Positions 42,001 through 57,000 of a DNA stretch of 64,000 nt are shown here, piece by piece. A model generated the notes under the pieces. The model ran no database searches, was not told the DNA's origin, and saw only the letters and a program-made list of their open reading frames with translations. Position 1 is the stretch's first letter, and each line of letters begins with the position of its first letter. Source of the DNA: Aplysia californica (Eukaryota > Mollusca > Gastropoda > Aplysiida > Aplysiidae); contig NW_004797344.1 of NCBI RefSeq assembly GCF_000002075.1, positions 1,154,422 through 1,218,421 on the forward strand. The letters are read 5' to 3'. Both the position numbers and the translations under genes were made by a program.

Positions 42001-45000
42001 TGTGTCTGTGTCTGTATCGAATACAAAAGTGGGCACGCCGGGGAAAATGTGTGTTGTGTTTACGCGTGACGTTGATTTTTGACAAATTGTTTTCTTCCGT
42101 TTTCACATTTCTGTTTGTTAAGTTTAAGGTTCTTGCTGGTGGAATGTGGGAGGGGTCTTAGGGACTTAATGAATTAGGCTTTTTTAGACAGAATGAGCAA
42201 AGTTTATGTCTAATTTTGAGAAAAACACGAGTGATGGTTTGACAGTGGGTTTTCATAAGTAGATTTACTCGTGTGTACATAGCTAGCCTGACTAGGAAAT
42301 GGCTTTTGCGTTGGCATGGAGGGAATCTGGGATGAGCCATTCATCCATTCGATGACAGAGGGAAATGGAACATTAGCTCATGAGTAGGGGGATATAGCAG
42401 TACTGGTTGAGTAAGCTGCGTAGAAGACATTGTGATGGGTGTTTGAGGAGAAGCGTTTGACTGTGATTAAAAGCATGTTTTTTTCTGGTTTCAGTGCGTC
42501 CCAAGACACCAACCCTGAGCAGAGCTCCTACAGATGCTACCATTGAGAGCGGCACATCTGTGACGTTGACATGTGCAACACTGAGCAGTGGAGTTGTGAC
42601 CTACACATTTTCACAGGGCAGCACCCAGGTTCAAAGCGGCTCCAGCGCCACATACGATTTGGCAAGTGCTGCCACCTCAGACACTGGGTCTTACACGTGT
42701 ATTGCCAGCATCAGTTCAGTGGACTCCGTTGCCAGCAACACAGAGACCATGACAGTTGTCGGTGAGTATGATGTCAAGTTCTAGGAGGGCAGGGAATAAG
42801 GAAGAGAGATGAGACTGAGAGAGGAGTATTTTGTCCCTTTGTGACACGGTTGACAGAAAAGAAGGATGGAAGAGGAACCTCCATTTGATGTTGTCTGCTG
42901 TAGGTTTACGTGCTGGTGAGAAGCAGCGTGGTTGAGCATACTCTTCTGTTTGTTTCCTCAGATAAACCAACGACGCCCACTTTGGCTACCGACAATAGTG
43001 ACCCAACGGATGGCGATGCCATAACACTGACGTGTACAGCCACAGAGGCCGCGGTAAACAACTATGAGTTCAAACTGGGCTCAACGTCACTGGCTTCTGG
43101 AAGTAGCAGCACATATTCCATAAGCACTGCAACTATCGGCGCAGATGATGGCAGCTACACCTGTATTGTGTCCATCGACACCGTGGCCTCAGATGCCAGT
43201 AGTGCCGTGGTCGTTGCGCGTGAGTAGAGCAGTATTATATTTGGACTGTGAGTGTGTCTGTGTCTGTATCGAATACAAAAGTGGGCACGCCGGGGAAAAT
43301 GTGTGTTGTGTTTACGCGTGACGTTGATTTTTGACAAATTGTTTTCTTCCGTTTTCACATTTCTGTTTGTTAAGTTTAAGTTTCTTGCTGGTGGAATGTG
43401 GGAGGGGTCTTAAGGACTTAATGAATGAGGGTTTTTTTTAGACAGAAAGAAGAGGAAAGTTTATGCCTTAGTTTTGATGAAAACACGAGTGATGATTTGA
43501 CAGTGGGTTTTCATAAGTAGATTTACTCGTGTGTACATAGCTAGCCTGACTAGGAAATGGCTTTTGCGTTGGCATGGAGGGAATCTGGGATGAGCCATTC
43601 ATCCATTCGATGACAGAGGGAAATGGAACATTAGCTCATGAGTAGGGGGATATAGCAGTACTGGTTGAGTAAGCTGCGTAGAAGACATTGTGATGGGTGT
43701 TTGAGGAGAAGCGTTTGACTGTGATTGAAAGCATGTTTTTTTTCTGGTTTCAGTGCGTCCCAAGACACCAACCCTGAGCAGAGCTCCTACAGATGCTACC
43801 ATTGAGAGCGGCACATCTGTGACGTTGACATGTGCAACACTGAGCAGTGGAGTTGTGACCTACACATTTTCACAGGGCAGCACCCAGGTTCAAAGCGGCT
43901 CCAGCGCCACATACGATTTGGCAAGTGCTGCCACCTCAGACACTGGGTCTTACACGTGTATTGCCAGCATCAGTTCAGTGGACTCCGTTGCCAGCAACAC
44001 AGAGACCATGACAGTTGTCGGTGAGTATGATGTCAAGTTCTAGGAGGGCAGGGAATAAGGAAGAGAGATGAGACTGAGAGAGGAGTATTTTGTCCCTTTG
44101 TGACACGGTTGACAGAAAAGAAGGATGGAAGAGGAACCTCCATTTGATGTTGTCTGCTGTAGGTTTACGTGCTGGTGAGAAGCAGCGTGGTTGAGCATAC
44201 TCTTCTGTTTGTTTCCTCAGATAAACCAACGACGCCCACTTTGGCTACCGACAATAGTGACCCAACGGATGGCGATGCCATAACACTGACGTGTACAGCC
44301 ACAGAGGCCGCGGTAAACAACTATGAGTTCAAACTGGGCTCAACGTCACTGGCTTCTGGAAGTAGCAGCACATATTCCATAAGCACTGCAACTATCGGCG
44401 CAGATGATGGCAGCTACACCTGTATTGTGTCCATCGACACCGTGGCCTCAGATGCCAGTAGTGCCGTGGTCGTTGCGCGTGAGTAGAGCAGTATTATATT
44501 TGGACTGTGAGTGTGTCTGTGTCTGTATCGAATACAAAAGTGGGCACGCCGGGGAAAATGTGTGTTGTGTTTACGCGTGACGTTGATTTTTGACAAATTG
44601 TTTTCTTCCGTTTTCACATTTCTGTTTGTTAAGTTTAAGGTTCTTGCTGGTGGAATGTGGGAGGGGTCTTAGGGACTTAATGAATTAGGCTTTTTTAGAC
44701 AGAATGAGCAAAGTTTATGTCTAATTTTGAGAAAAACACGAGTGATGGTTTGACAGTGGGTTTTCATAAGTAGATTTACTCGTGTGTACATAGCTAGCCT
44801 GACTAGGAAATGGCTTTTGCGTTGGCATGGAGGGAATCTGGGATGAGCCATTCATCCATTCGATGACAGAGGGAAATGGAACATTAGCTCATGAGTAGGG
44901 GGATATAGCAGTACTGGTTGAGTAAGCTGCGTAGAAGACATTGTGATGGGTGTTTGAGGAGAAGCGTTTGACTGTGATTAAAAGCATGTTTTTTTCTGGT

Positions 45001-48000
45001 TTCAGTGCGTCCCAAGACACCAACCCTGAGCAGAGCTCCTACAGATGCTACCATTGAGAGCGGCACATCTGTGACGTTGACATGTGCAACACTGAGCAGT
45101 GGAGTTGTGACCTACACATTTTCACAGGGCAGCACCCAGGTTCAAAGCGGCTCCAGCGCCACATACGATTTGGCAAGTGCTGCCACCTCAGACACTGGGT
45201 CTTACACGTGTATTGCCAGCATCAGTTCAGTGGACTCCGTTGCCAGCAACACAGAGACCATGACAGTTGTCGGTGAGTATGATGTCAAGTTCTAGGAGGG
45301 CAGGGAATAAGGAAGAGAGATGAGACTGAGAGAGGAGTATTTTGTCCCTTTGTGACACGGTTGACAGAAAAGAAGGATGGAAGAGGAACCTCCATTTGAT
45401 GTTGTCTGCTGTAGGTTTACGTGCTGGTGAGAAGCAGCGTGGTTGAGCATACTCTTCTGTTTGTTTCCTCAGATAAACCAACGACGCCCACTTTGGCTAC
45501 CGACAATAGTGACCCAACGGATGGCGATGCCATAACACTGACGTGTACAGCCACAGAGGCCGCGGTAAACAACTATGAGTTCAAACTGGGCTCAACGTCA
45601 CTGGCTTCTGGAAGTAGCAGCACATATTCCATAAGCACTGCAACTATCGGCGCAGATGATGGCAGCTACACCTGTATTGTGTCCATCGACACCGTGGCCT
45701 CAGATGCCAGTAGTGCCGTGGTCGTTGCGCGTGAGTAGAGCAGTATTATATTTGGACTGTGAGTGTGTCTGTGTCTGTATCGAATACAAAAGTGGGCACG
45801 CCGGGGAAAATGTGTGTTGTGTTTACGCGTGACGTTGATTTTTGACAAATTGTTTTCTTCCGTTTTCACATTTCTGTTTGTTAAGTTTAAGGTTCTTGCT
45901 GGTGGAATGTGGGAGGGGTCTTAGGGACTTAATGAATTAGGCTTTTTTAGACAGAATGAGCAAAGTTTATGTCTAATTTTGAGAAAAACACGAGTGATGG
46001 TTTGACAGTGGGTTTTCATAAGTAGATTTACTCGTGTGTACATAGCTAGCCTGACTAGGAAATGGCTTTTGCGTTGGCATGGAGGGAATCTGGGATGAGC
46101 CATTCATCCATTCGATGACAGAGGGAAATGGAACATTAGCTCATGAGTAGGGGGATATAGCAGTACTGGTTGAGTAAGCTGCGTAGAAGACATTGTGATG
46201 GGTGTTTGAGGAGAAGCGTTTGACTGTGATTAAAAGCATGTTTTTTTCTGGTTTCAGTGCGTCCCAAGACACCAACCCTGAGCAGAGCTCCTACAGATGC
46301 TACCATTGAGAGCGGCACATCTGTGACGTTGACATGTGCAACACTGAGCAGTGGAGTTGTGACCTACACATTTTCACAGGGCAGCACCCAGGTTCAAAGC
46401 GGCTCCAGCGCCACATACGATTTGGCAAGTGCTGCCACCTCAGACACTGGGTCTTACACGTGTATTGCCAGCATCAGTTCAGTGGACTCCGTTGCCAGCA
46501 ACACAGAGGCCATGACAGTTGTCGGTGAGTATGATGTCAAGTTCTAGGAGGGCAGGGAATAAGGAAGAGAGATGAGACTGAGAGAGGAGTATTTTGTCCC
46601 TTTGTGACACGGTTGACAGAAAAGAAGGATGGAAGAGGAACCTCCATTTGATGTTGTCTGCTGTAGGTTTACGTGCTGGTGAGAAGCAGCGTGGTTGAGC
46701 ATACTCTTCTGTTTGTTTCCTCAGATAAACCAACGACGCCCACTTTGGCTACCGACAATAGTGACCCAACGAATGGCGATGCCATAACACTGACGTGTAC
46801 AGCCACAGAGGCCGCGGTAAACAACTATGAGTTCAAACTGGGCTCAACGTCACTGGCTTCTGGAAGTAGCAGCACATATTCCATAAGCACTGCAACTATC
46901 GGCGCAGATGATGGCAGCTACACCTGTATTGTGTCCATCGACACCGTGGCCTCAGATGCCAGTAGTGCGGTGGTCGTTGCGCGTGAGTAGAGCTGTATTA
47001 TATTTGGACTGTGAGTGTGTCTGTGTCTGTATCGAATACAAAAGTGGGCACGCCGGGGAAAATGTGTGTTGTGTTTACGCGTGACGTTGATTTTTGACAA
47101 ATTGTTTTCTTCCGTTTTCACATTTCTGTTTGTTAAGTTTAAGGTTCTTGCTGGTGGAATGTGGGAGGGGTCTTAAGGACTTAATGAATTAGGCTTTTTT
47201 AGACAGAAAGAAGAGGAAAGTTTATGCCTTAGTTTTGATGAAAACACGAGTGATGATTTGACAGTGGGTTTTCATAAGTAGATTTACTCGTGTGTACATA
47301 GCTAGCCTGACTAGGAAATGGCTTTTGCGTTGGCATGGAGGGAATCTGGGATGAGCCATTCATCCATTCGATGACAGAGGGAAATGGAACATTAGCTCAT
47401 GAGTAGGGGGATATAGCAGTACTGGTTGAGTAAGCTGCGTAGAAGACATTGTGATGGGTGTTTGAGGAGAAGCGTTTGACTGTGATTGAAAGCATGTTTT
47501 TTTTCTGGTTTCAGTGCGTCCCAAGACACCAACCCTGAGCAGAGCTCCTACAGATGCTACCATTGAGAGCGGCACATCTGTGACGTTGACATGTGCAACA
47601 CTGAGCAGTGGAGTTGTGACCTACACATTTTCACAGGGCAGCACCCAGGTTCAAAGCGGCTCCAGCGCCACATACGATTTGGCAAGTGCTGCCACCTCAG
47701 ACACTGGGTCTTACACGTGTATTGCCAGCATCAGTTCAGTGGACTCCGTTGCCAGCAACACAGAGACCATGACAGTTGTCGGTGAGTATGATGTCAAGTT
47801 CTAGGAGGGCAGGGAATAAGGAAGAGAGATGAGACTGAGAGAGGAGTATTTTGTCCCTTTGTGACACGGTTGACAGAAAAGAAGGATGGAAGAGGAACCT
47901 CCATTTGATGTTGTCTGCTGTAGGTTTACGTGCTGGTGAGAAGCAGCGTGGTTGAGCATACTCTTCTGTTTGTTTCCTCAGATAAACCAACGACGCCCAC

Positions 48001-51000
48001 TTTGGCTACCGACAATAGTGACCCAACGGATGGCGATGCCATAACACTGACGTGTACAGCCACAGAGGCCGCGGTAAACAACTATGAGTTCAAACTGGGC
48101 TCAACGTCACTTTCTTCTGGAAGTAGCAGCACATATACCATAAGCACTGCAACTATCGGCGCAGATGATGGCAGCTACACCTGTATTGTGTCCATCGACA
48201 CCGTGGCCTCAGATGCCAGTAGTGCCGTGGTCGTTGCGCGTGAGTAGAGCAGTATTATATTTGGACTGTGAGTGTGTCTGTGTCTGTATCGAATACAAAA
48301 GTGGGCACGCCGGGGAAAATGTGTGTTGTGTTTACGCGTGACGTTGATTTTTGACAAATTGTTTTCTTCCGTTTTCACATTTCTGTTTGTTAAGTTTAAG
48401 GTTCTTGCTGGTGGAATGTGGGAGGGGTCTTAAGGACTTAATGAATTAGGCTTTTTTAGACAGAAAGAAGAGGAAAGTTTATGCCTTAGTTTTGATGAAA
48501 ACACGAGTGATGATTTGACAGTGGGTTTTCATAAGTAGATTTACTCGTGTGTACATAGCTAGCCTGACTAGGAAATGGCTTTTGCGTTGGCATGGAGGGA
48601 ATCTGGGATGAGCCATTCATCCATTCGATGACAGAGGGAAATGGAACATTAGCTCATGAGTAGGGGGATATAGCAGTACTGGTTGAGTAAGCTGCGTAGA
48701 AGACATTGTGATGGGTGTTTGAGGAGAAGCGTTTGACTGTGATTAAAAGCATGTTTTTTTCTGGTTTCAGTGCGTCCCAAGACACCAACCCTGAGCAGAG
48801 CTCCTACAGATGCTACCATTGAGAGCGGCACATCTGTGACGTTGACATGTGCAACACTGAGCAGTGGAGTTGTGACCTACACATTTTCACAGGGCAGCAC
48901 CCAGGTTCAAAGCGGCTCCAGCGCCACATACGATTTGGCAAGTGCTGCCACCTCAGACACTGGGTCTTACACGTGTATTGCCAGCATCAGTTCAGTGGAC
49001 TCCGTTGCCAGCAACACAGAGACCATGACAGTTGTCGGTGAGTATGATGTCAAGTTCTAGGAGGGCAGGGAATAAGGAAGAGAGATGAGACTGAGAGAGG
49101 AGTATTTTGTCCCTTTGTGACACGGTTGACAGAAAAGAAGGATGGAAGAGGAACCTCCATTTGATGTTGTCTGCTGTAGGTTTACGTGCTGGTGAGAAGC
49201 AGCGTGGTTGAGCATACTCTTCTGTTTGTTTCCTCAGATAAACCAACGACGCCCACTTTGGCTACCGACAATAGTGACCCAACGGATGGCGATGCCATAA
49301 CACTGACGTGTACAGCCACAGAGGCCGCGGTAAACAACTATGAGTTCAAACTGGGCTCAACGTCACTGGCTTCTGGAAGTAGCAGCACATATTCCATAAG
49401 CACTGCAACTATCGGCGCAGATGATGGCAGCTACACCTGTATTGTGTCCATCGACACCGTGGCCTCAGATGCCAGTAGTGCCGTGGTCGTTGCGCGTGAG
49501 TAGAGCAGTATTATATTTGGACTGTGAGTGTGTCTGTGTCTGTATCGAATACAAAAGTGGGCACGCCGGGGAAAATGTGTGTTGTGTTTACGCGTGACGT
49601 TGATTTTTGACAAATTGTTTTCTTCCGTTTTCACATTTCTGTTTGTTAAGTTTAAGGTTCTTGCTGGTGGAATGTGGGAGGGGTCTTAAGGACTTAATGA
49701 ATTAGGCTTTTTTAGACAGAAAGAAGAGGAAAGTTTATGCCTTAGTTTTGATGAAAACACGAGTGATGATTTGACAGTGGGTTTTCATAAGTAGATTTAC
49801 TCGTGTGTACATAGCTAGCCTGACTAGGAAATGGCTTTTGCGTTGGCATGGAGGGAATCTGGGATGAGCCATTCATCCATTCGATGACAGAGGGAAATGG
49901 AACATTAGCTCATGAGTAGGGGGATATAGCAGTACTGGTTGAGTAAGCTGCGTAGAAGACATTGTGATGGGTGTTTGAGGAGAAGCGTTTGACTGTGATT
50001 GAAAGCATGTTTTTTTCTGGTTTCAGTGCGTCCCAAGACACCAACCCTGAGCAGAGCTCCTACAGATGCTACCATTGAGAGCGGCACATCTGTGACGTTG
50101 ACATGTGCAACACTGAGCAGTGGAGTTGTGACCTACACATTTTCACAGGGCAGCACCCAGGTTCAAAGCGGCTCCAGCGCCACATACGATTTGGCAAGTG
50201 CTGCCACCTCAGACACTGGGTCTTACACGTGTATTGCCAGCATCAGTTCAGTGGACTCCGTTGCCAGCAACACAGAGACCATGACAGTTGTCGGTGAGTA
50301 TGATGTCAAGTTCTAGGAGGGCAGGGAATAAGGAAGAGAGATGAGACTGAGAGAGGAGTATTTTGTCCCTTTGTGACACGGTTGACAGAAAAGAAGGATG
50401 GAAGAGGAACCTCCATTTGATGTTGTCTGCTGTAGGTTTACGTGCTGGTGAGAAGCAGCGTGGTTGAGCATACTCTTCTGTTTGTTTCCTCAGATAAACC
50501 AACGACGCCCACTTTGGCTACCGACAATAGTGACCCAACGGATGGCGATGCCATAACACTGACGTGTACAGCCACAGAGGCCGCGGTAAACAACTATGAG
50601 TTCAAACTGGGCTCAACGTCACTGGCTTCTGGAAGTAGCAGCACATATTCCATAAGCACTGCAACTATCGGCGCAGATGATGGCAGCTACACCTGTATTG
50701 TGTCCATCGACACCGTGGCCTCAGATGCCAGTAGTGCCGTGGTCGTTGCGCGTGAGTAGAGCAGTATTATATTTGGACTGTGAGTGTGTCTGTGTCTGTA
50801 TCGAATACAAAAGTGGGCACGCCGGGGAAAATGTGTGTTGTGTTTACGCGTGACGTTGATTTTTGACAAATTGTTTTCTTCCGTTTTCACATTTCTGTTT
50901 GTTAAGTTTAAGGTTCTTGCTGGTGGAATGTGGGAGGGGTCTTAAGGACTTAATGAATTAGGCTTTTTTAGACAGAAAGAAGAGGAAAGTTTATGCCTTA

Positions 51001-54000
51001 GTTTTGATGAAAACACGAGTGATGATTTGACAGTGGGTTTTCATAAGTAGATTTACTCGTGTGTACATAGCTAGCCTGACTAGGAAATGGCTTTTGCGTT
51101 GGCATGGAGGGAATCTGGGATGAGCCATTCATCCATTCGATGACAGAGGGAAATGGAACATTAGCTCATGAGTAGGGGGATATAGCAGTACTGGTTGAGT
51201 AAGCTGCGTAGAAGACATTGTGATGGGTGTTTGAGGAGAAGCGTTTGACTGTGATTGAAAGCATGTTTTTTTCTGGTTTCAGTGCGTCCCAAGACACCAA
51301 CCCTGAGCAGAGCTCCTACAGATGCTACCATTGAGAGCGGCACATCTGTGACGTTGACATGTGCAACACTGAGCAGTGGAGTTGTGACCTACACATTTTC
51401 ACAGGGCAGCACCCAGGTTCAAAGCGGCTCCAGCGCCACATACGATTTGGCAAGTGCTGCCACCTCAGACACTGGGTCTTACACGTGTATTGCCAGCATC
51501 AGTTCAGTGGACTCCGTTGCCAGCAACACAGAGACCATGACAGTTGTCGGTGAGTATGATGTCAAGTTCTAGGAGGGCAGGGAATAAGGAAGAGAGATGA
51601 GACTGAGAGAGGAGTATTTTGTCCCTTTGTGACACGGTTGACAGAAAAGAAGGATGGAAGAGGAACCTCCATTTGATGTTGTCTGCTGTAGGTTTACGTG
51701 CTGGTGAGAAGCAGCGTGGTTGAGCATACTCTTCTGTTTGTTTCCTCAGATAAACCAACGACGCCCACTTTGGCTACCGACAATAGTGACCCAACGGATG
51801 GCGATGCCATAACACTGACGTGTACAGCCACAGAGGCCGCGGTAAACAACTATGAGTTCAAACTGGGCTCAACGTCACTGGCTTCTGGAAGTAGCAGCAC
51901 ATATTCCATAAGCACTGCAACTATCGGCGCAGATGATGGCAGCTACACCTGTATTGTGTCCATCGACACCGTGGCCTCAGATGCCAGTAGTGCCGTGGTC
52001 GTTGCGCGTGAGTAGAGCAGTATTATATTTGGACTGTGAGTGTGTCTGTGTCTGTATCGAATACAAAAGTGGGCACGCCGGGGAAAATGTGTGTTGTGTT
52101 TACGCGTGACGTTGATTTTTGACAAATTGTTTTCTTCCGTTTTCACATTTCTGTTTGTTAAGTTTAAGTTTCTTGCTGGTGGAATGTGGGAGGGGTCTTA
52201 AGGACTTAATGAATGAGGGTTTTTTTTAGACAGAAAGAAGAGGAAAGTTTATGCCTTAGTTTTGATGAAAACACGAGTGATGATTTGACAGTGGGTTTTC
52301 ATAAGTAGATTTACTCGTGTGTACATAGCTAGCCTGACTAGGAAATGGCTTTTGCGTTGGCATGGAGGGAATCTGGGATGAGCCATTCATCCATTCGATG
52401 ACAGAGGGAAATGGAACATTAGCTCATGAGTAGGGGGATATAGCAGTACTGGTTGAGTAAGCTGCGTAGAAGACATTGTGATGGGTGTTTGAGGAGAAGC
52501 GTTTGACTGTGATTGAAAGCATGTTTTTTTCTGGTTTCAGTGCGTCCCAAGACACCAACCCTGAGCAGAGCTCCTACAGATGCTACCATTGAGAGCGGCA
52601 CATCTGTGACGTTGACATGTGCAACACTGAGCAGTGGAGTTGTGACCTACACATTTTCACAGGGCAGCACCCAGGTTCAAAGCGGCTCCAGCGCCACATA
52701 CGATTTGGCAAGTGCTGCCACCTCAGACACTGGGTCTTACACGTGTATTGCCAGCATCAGTTCAGTGGACTCCGTTGCCAGCAACACAGAGACCATGACA
52801 GTTGTCGGTGAGTATGATGTCAAGTTCTAGGAGGGCAGGGAATAAGGAAGAGAGATGAGACTGAGAGAGGAGTATTTTGTCCCTTTGTGACACGGTTGAC
52901 AGAAAAGAAGGATGGAAGAGGAACCTCCATTTGATGTTGTCTGCTGTAGGTTTACGTGCTGGTGAGAAGCAGCGTGGTTGAGCATACTCTTCTGTTTGTT
53001 TCCTCAGATAAACCAACGACGCCCACTTTGGCTACCGACAATAGTGACCCAACGGATGGCGATGCCATAACACTGACGTGTACAGCCACAGAGGCCGCGG
53101 TAAACAACTATGAGTTCAAACTGGGCTCAACGTCACTGGCTTCTGGAAGTAGCAGCACATATTCCATAAGCACTGCAACTATCGGCGCAGATGATGGCAG
53201 CTACACCTGTATTGTGTCCATCGACACCGTGGCCTCAGATGCCAGTAGTGCCGTGGTCGTTGCGCGTGAGTAGAGCAGTATTATATTTGGACTGTGAGTG
53301 TGTCTGTGTCTGTATCGAATACAAAAGTGGGCACGCCGGGGAAAATGTGTGTTGTGTTTACGCGTGACGTTGATTTTTGACAAATTGTTTTCTTCCGTTT
53401 TCACATTTCTGTTTGTTAAGTTTAAGTTTCTTGCTGGTGGAATGTGGGAGGGGTCTTAGGGACTTAATGAATTAGGCTTTTTTAGACAGAATGAGCAAAG
53501 TTTATGTCTAATTTTGAGAAAAACACGAGTGATGGTTTGACAGTGGGTTTTCATAAGTAGATTTACTCGTGTGTACATAGCTAGCCTGACTAGGAAATGG
53601 CTTTTGCGTTGGCATGGAGGGAATCTGGGATGAGCCATTCATCCATTCGATGACAGAGGGAAATGGAACATTAGCTCATGAGTAGGGGGATATAGCAGTA
53701 CTGGTTGAGTAAGCTGCGTAGAAGACATTGTGATGGGTGTTTGAGGAGAAGCGTTTGACTGTGATTGAAAGCATGTTTTTTTTCTGGTTTCAGTGCGTCC
53801 CAAGACACCAACCCTGAGCAGAGCTCCTACAGATGCTACCATTGAGAGCGGCACATCTGTGACGTTGACATGTGCAACACTGAGCAGTGGAGTTGTGACC
53901 TACACATTTTCACAGGGCAGCACCCAGGTTCAAAGCGGCTCCAGCGCCACATACGATTTGGCAAGTGCTGCCACCTCAGACACTGGGTCTTACACGTGTA

Positions 54001-57000
54001 TTGCCAGCATCAGTTCAGTGGACTCCGTTGCCAGCAACACAGAGACCATGACAGTTGTCGGTGAGTATGATGTCAAGTTCTAGGAGGGCAGGGAATAAGG
54101 AAGAGAGATGAGACTGAGAGAGGAGTATTTTGTCCCTTTGTGACACGGTTGACAGAAAAGAAGGATGGAAGAGGAACCTCCATTTGATGTTGTCTGCTGT
54201 AGGTTTACGTGCTGGTGAGAAGCAGCGTGGTTGAGCATACTCTTCTGTTTGTTTCCTCAGATAAACCAACGACGCCCACTTTGGCTACCGACAATAGTGA
54301 CCCAACGGATGGCGATGCCATAACACTGACGTGTACAGCCACAGAGGCCGCGGTAAACAACTATGAGTTCAAACTGGGCTCAACGTCACTGGCTTCTGGA
54401 AGTAGCAGCACATATTCCATAAGCACTGCAACTATCGGCGCAGATGATGGCAGCTACACCTGTATTGTGTCCATCGACACCGTGGCCTCAGATGCCAGTA
54501 GTGCCGTGGTCGTTGCGCGTGAGTAGAGCAGTATTATATTTGGACTGTGAGTGTGTCTGTGTCTGTATCGAATACAAAAGTGGGCACGCCGGGGAAAATG
54601 TGTGTTGTGTTTACGCGTGACGTTGATTTTTGACAAATTGTTTTCTTCCGTTTTCACATTTCTGTTTGTTAAGTTTAAGTTTCTTGCTGGTGGAATGTGG
54701 GAGGGGTCTTAGGGACTTAATGAATTAGGCTTTTTTAGACAGAATGAGCAAAGTTTATGTCTAATTTTGAGAAAAACACGAGTGATGGTTTGACAGTGGG
54801 TTTTCATAAGTAGATTTACTCGTGTGTACATAGCTAGCCTGACTAGGAAATGGCTTTTGCGTTGGCATGGAGGGAATCTGGGATGAGCCATTCATCCATT
54901 CGATGACAGAGGGAAATGGAACATTAGCTCATGAGTAGGGGGATATAGCAGTACTGGTTGAGTAAGCTGCGTAGAAGACATTATGATGGGTGTTTGAGGA
55001 GAAGCGTTTGACTGTGATTGAAAGCATGTTTTTTTCTGGTTTCAGTGCGTCCCAAGACACCAACCCTGAGCAGAGCTCCTACAGATGCTACCATTGAGAG
55101 CGGCACATCTGTGACGTTGACATGTGCAACACTGAGCAGTGGAGTTGTGACCTACACATTTTCACAGGGCAGCACCCAGGTTCAAAGCGGCTCCAGCGCC
55201 ACATACGATTTGGCAAGTGCTGCCACCTCAGACACTGGGTCTTACACGTGTATTGCCAGCATCAGTTCAGTGGACTCCGTTGCCAGCAACACAGAGACCA
55301 TGACAGTTGTCGGTGAGTATGATGTCAAGTTCTAGGAGGGCAGGGAATAAGGAAGAGAGATGAGACTGAGAGAGGAGTATTTTGTCCCTTTGTGACACGG
55401 TTGACAGAAAAGAAGGATGGAAGAGGAACCTCCATTTGATGTTGTCTGCTGTAGGTTTACGTGCTGGTGAGAAGCAGCGTGGTTGAGCATACTCTTCTGT
55501 TTGTTTCCTCAGATAAACCAACGACGCCCACTTTGGCTACCGACAATAGTGACCCAACGGATGGCGATGCCATAACACTGACGTGTACAGCCACAGAGGC
55601 CGCGGTAAACAACTATGAGTTCAAACTGGGCTCAACGTCACTGGCTTCTGGAAGTAGCAGCACATATTCCATAAGCACTGCAACTATCGGCGCAGATGAT
55701 GGCAGCTACACCTGTATTGTGTCCATCGACACCGTGGCCTCAGATGCCAGTAGTGCCGTGGTCGTTGCGCGTGAGTAGAGCAGTATTATATTTGGACTGT
55801 GAGTGTGTCTGTGTCTGTATCGAATACAAAAGTGGGCACGCCGGGGAAAATGTGTGTTGTGTTTACGCGTGACGTTGATTTTTGACAAATTGTTTTCTTC
55901 CGTTTTCACATTTCTGTTTGTTAAGTTTAAGTTTCTTGCTGGTGGAATGTGGGAGGGGTCTTAGGGACTTAATGAATTAGGCTTTTTTAGACAGAATGAG
56001 CAAAGTTTATGTCTAATTTTGAGAAAAACACGAGTGATGGTTTGACAGTGGGTTTTCATAAGTAGATTTACTCGTGTGTACATAGCTAGCCTGACTAGGA
56101 AATGGCTTTTGCGTTGGCATGGAGGGAATCTGGGATGAGCCATTCATCCATTCGATGACAGAGGGAAATGGAACATTAGCTCATGAGTAGGGGGATATAG
56201 CAGTACTGGTTGAGTAAGCTGCGTAGAAGACATTGTGATGGGTGTTTGAGGAGAAGCGTTTGACTGTGATTGAAAGCATGTTTTTTTTCTGGTTTCAGTG
56301 CGTCCCAAGACACCAACCCTGAGCAGAGCTCCTACAGATGCTACCATTGAGAGCGGCACATCTGTGACGTTGACATGTGCAACACTGAGCAGTGGAGTTG
56401 TGACCTACACATTTTCACAGGGCAGCACCCAGGTTCAAAGCGGCTCCAGCGCCACATACGATTTGGCAAGTGCTGCCACCTCAGACACTGGGTCTTACAC
56501 GTGTATTGCCAGCATCAGTTCAGTGGACTCCGTTGCCAGCAACACAGAGACCATGACAGTTGTCGGTGAGTATGATGTCAAGTTCTAGGAGGGCAGGGAA
56601 TAAGGAAGAGAGATGAGACTGAGAGAGGAGTATTTTGTCCCTTTGTGACACGGTTGACAGAAAAGAAGGATGGAAGAGGAACCTCCATTTGATGTTGTCT
56701 GCTGTAGGTTTACGTGCTGGTGAGAAGCAGCGTGGTTGAGCATACTCTTCTGTTTGTTTCCTCAGATAAACCAACGACGCCCACTTTGGCTACCGACAAT
56801 AGTGACCCAACGGATGGCGATGCCATAACACTGACGTGTACAGCCACAGAGGCCGCGGTAAACAACTATGAGTTCAAACTGGGCTCAACGTCACTGGCTT
56901 CTGGAAGTAGCAGCACATATTCCATAAGCACTGCAACTATCGGCGCAGATGATGGCAGCTACACCTGTATTGTGTCCATCGACACCGTGGCCTCAGATGC

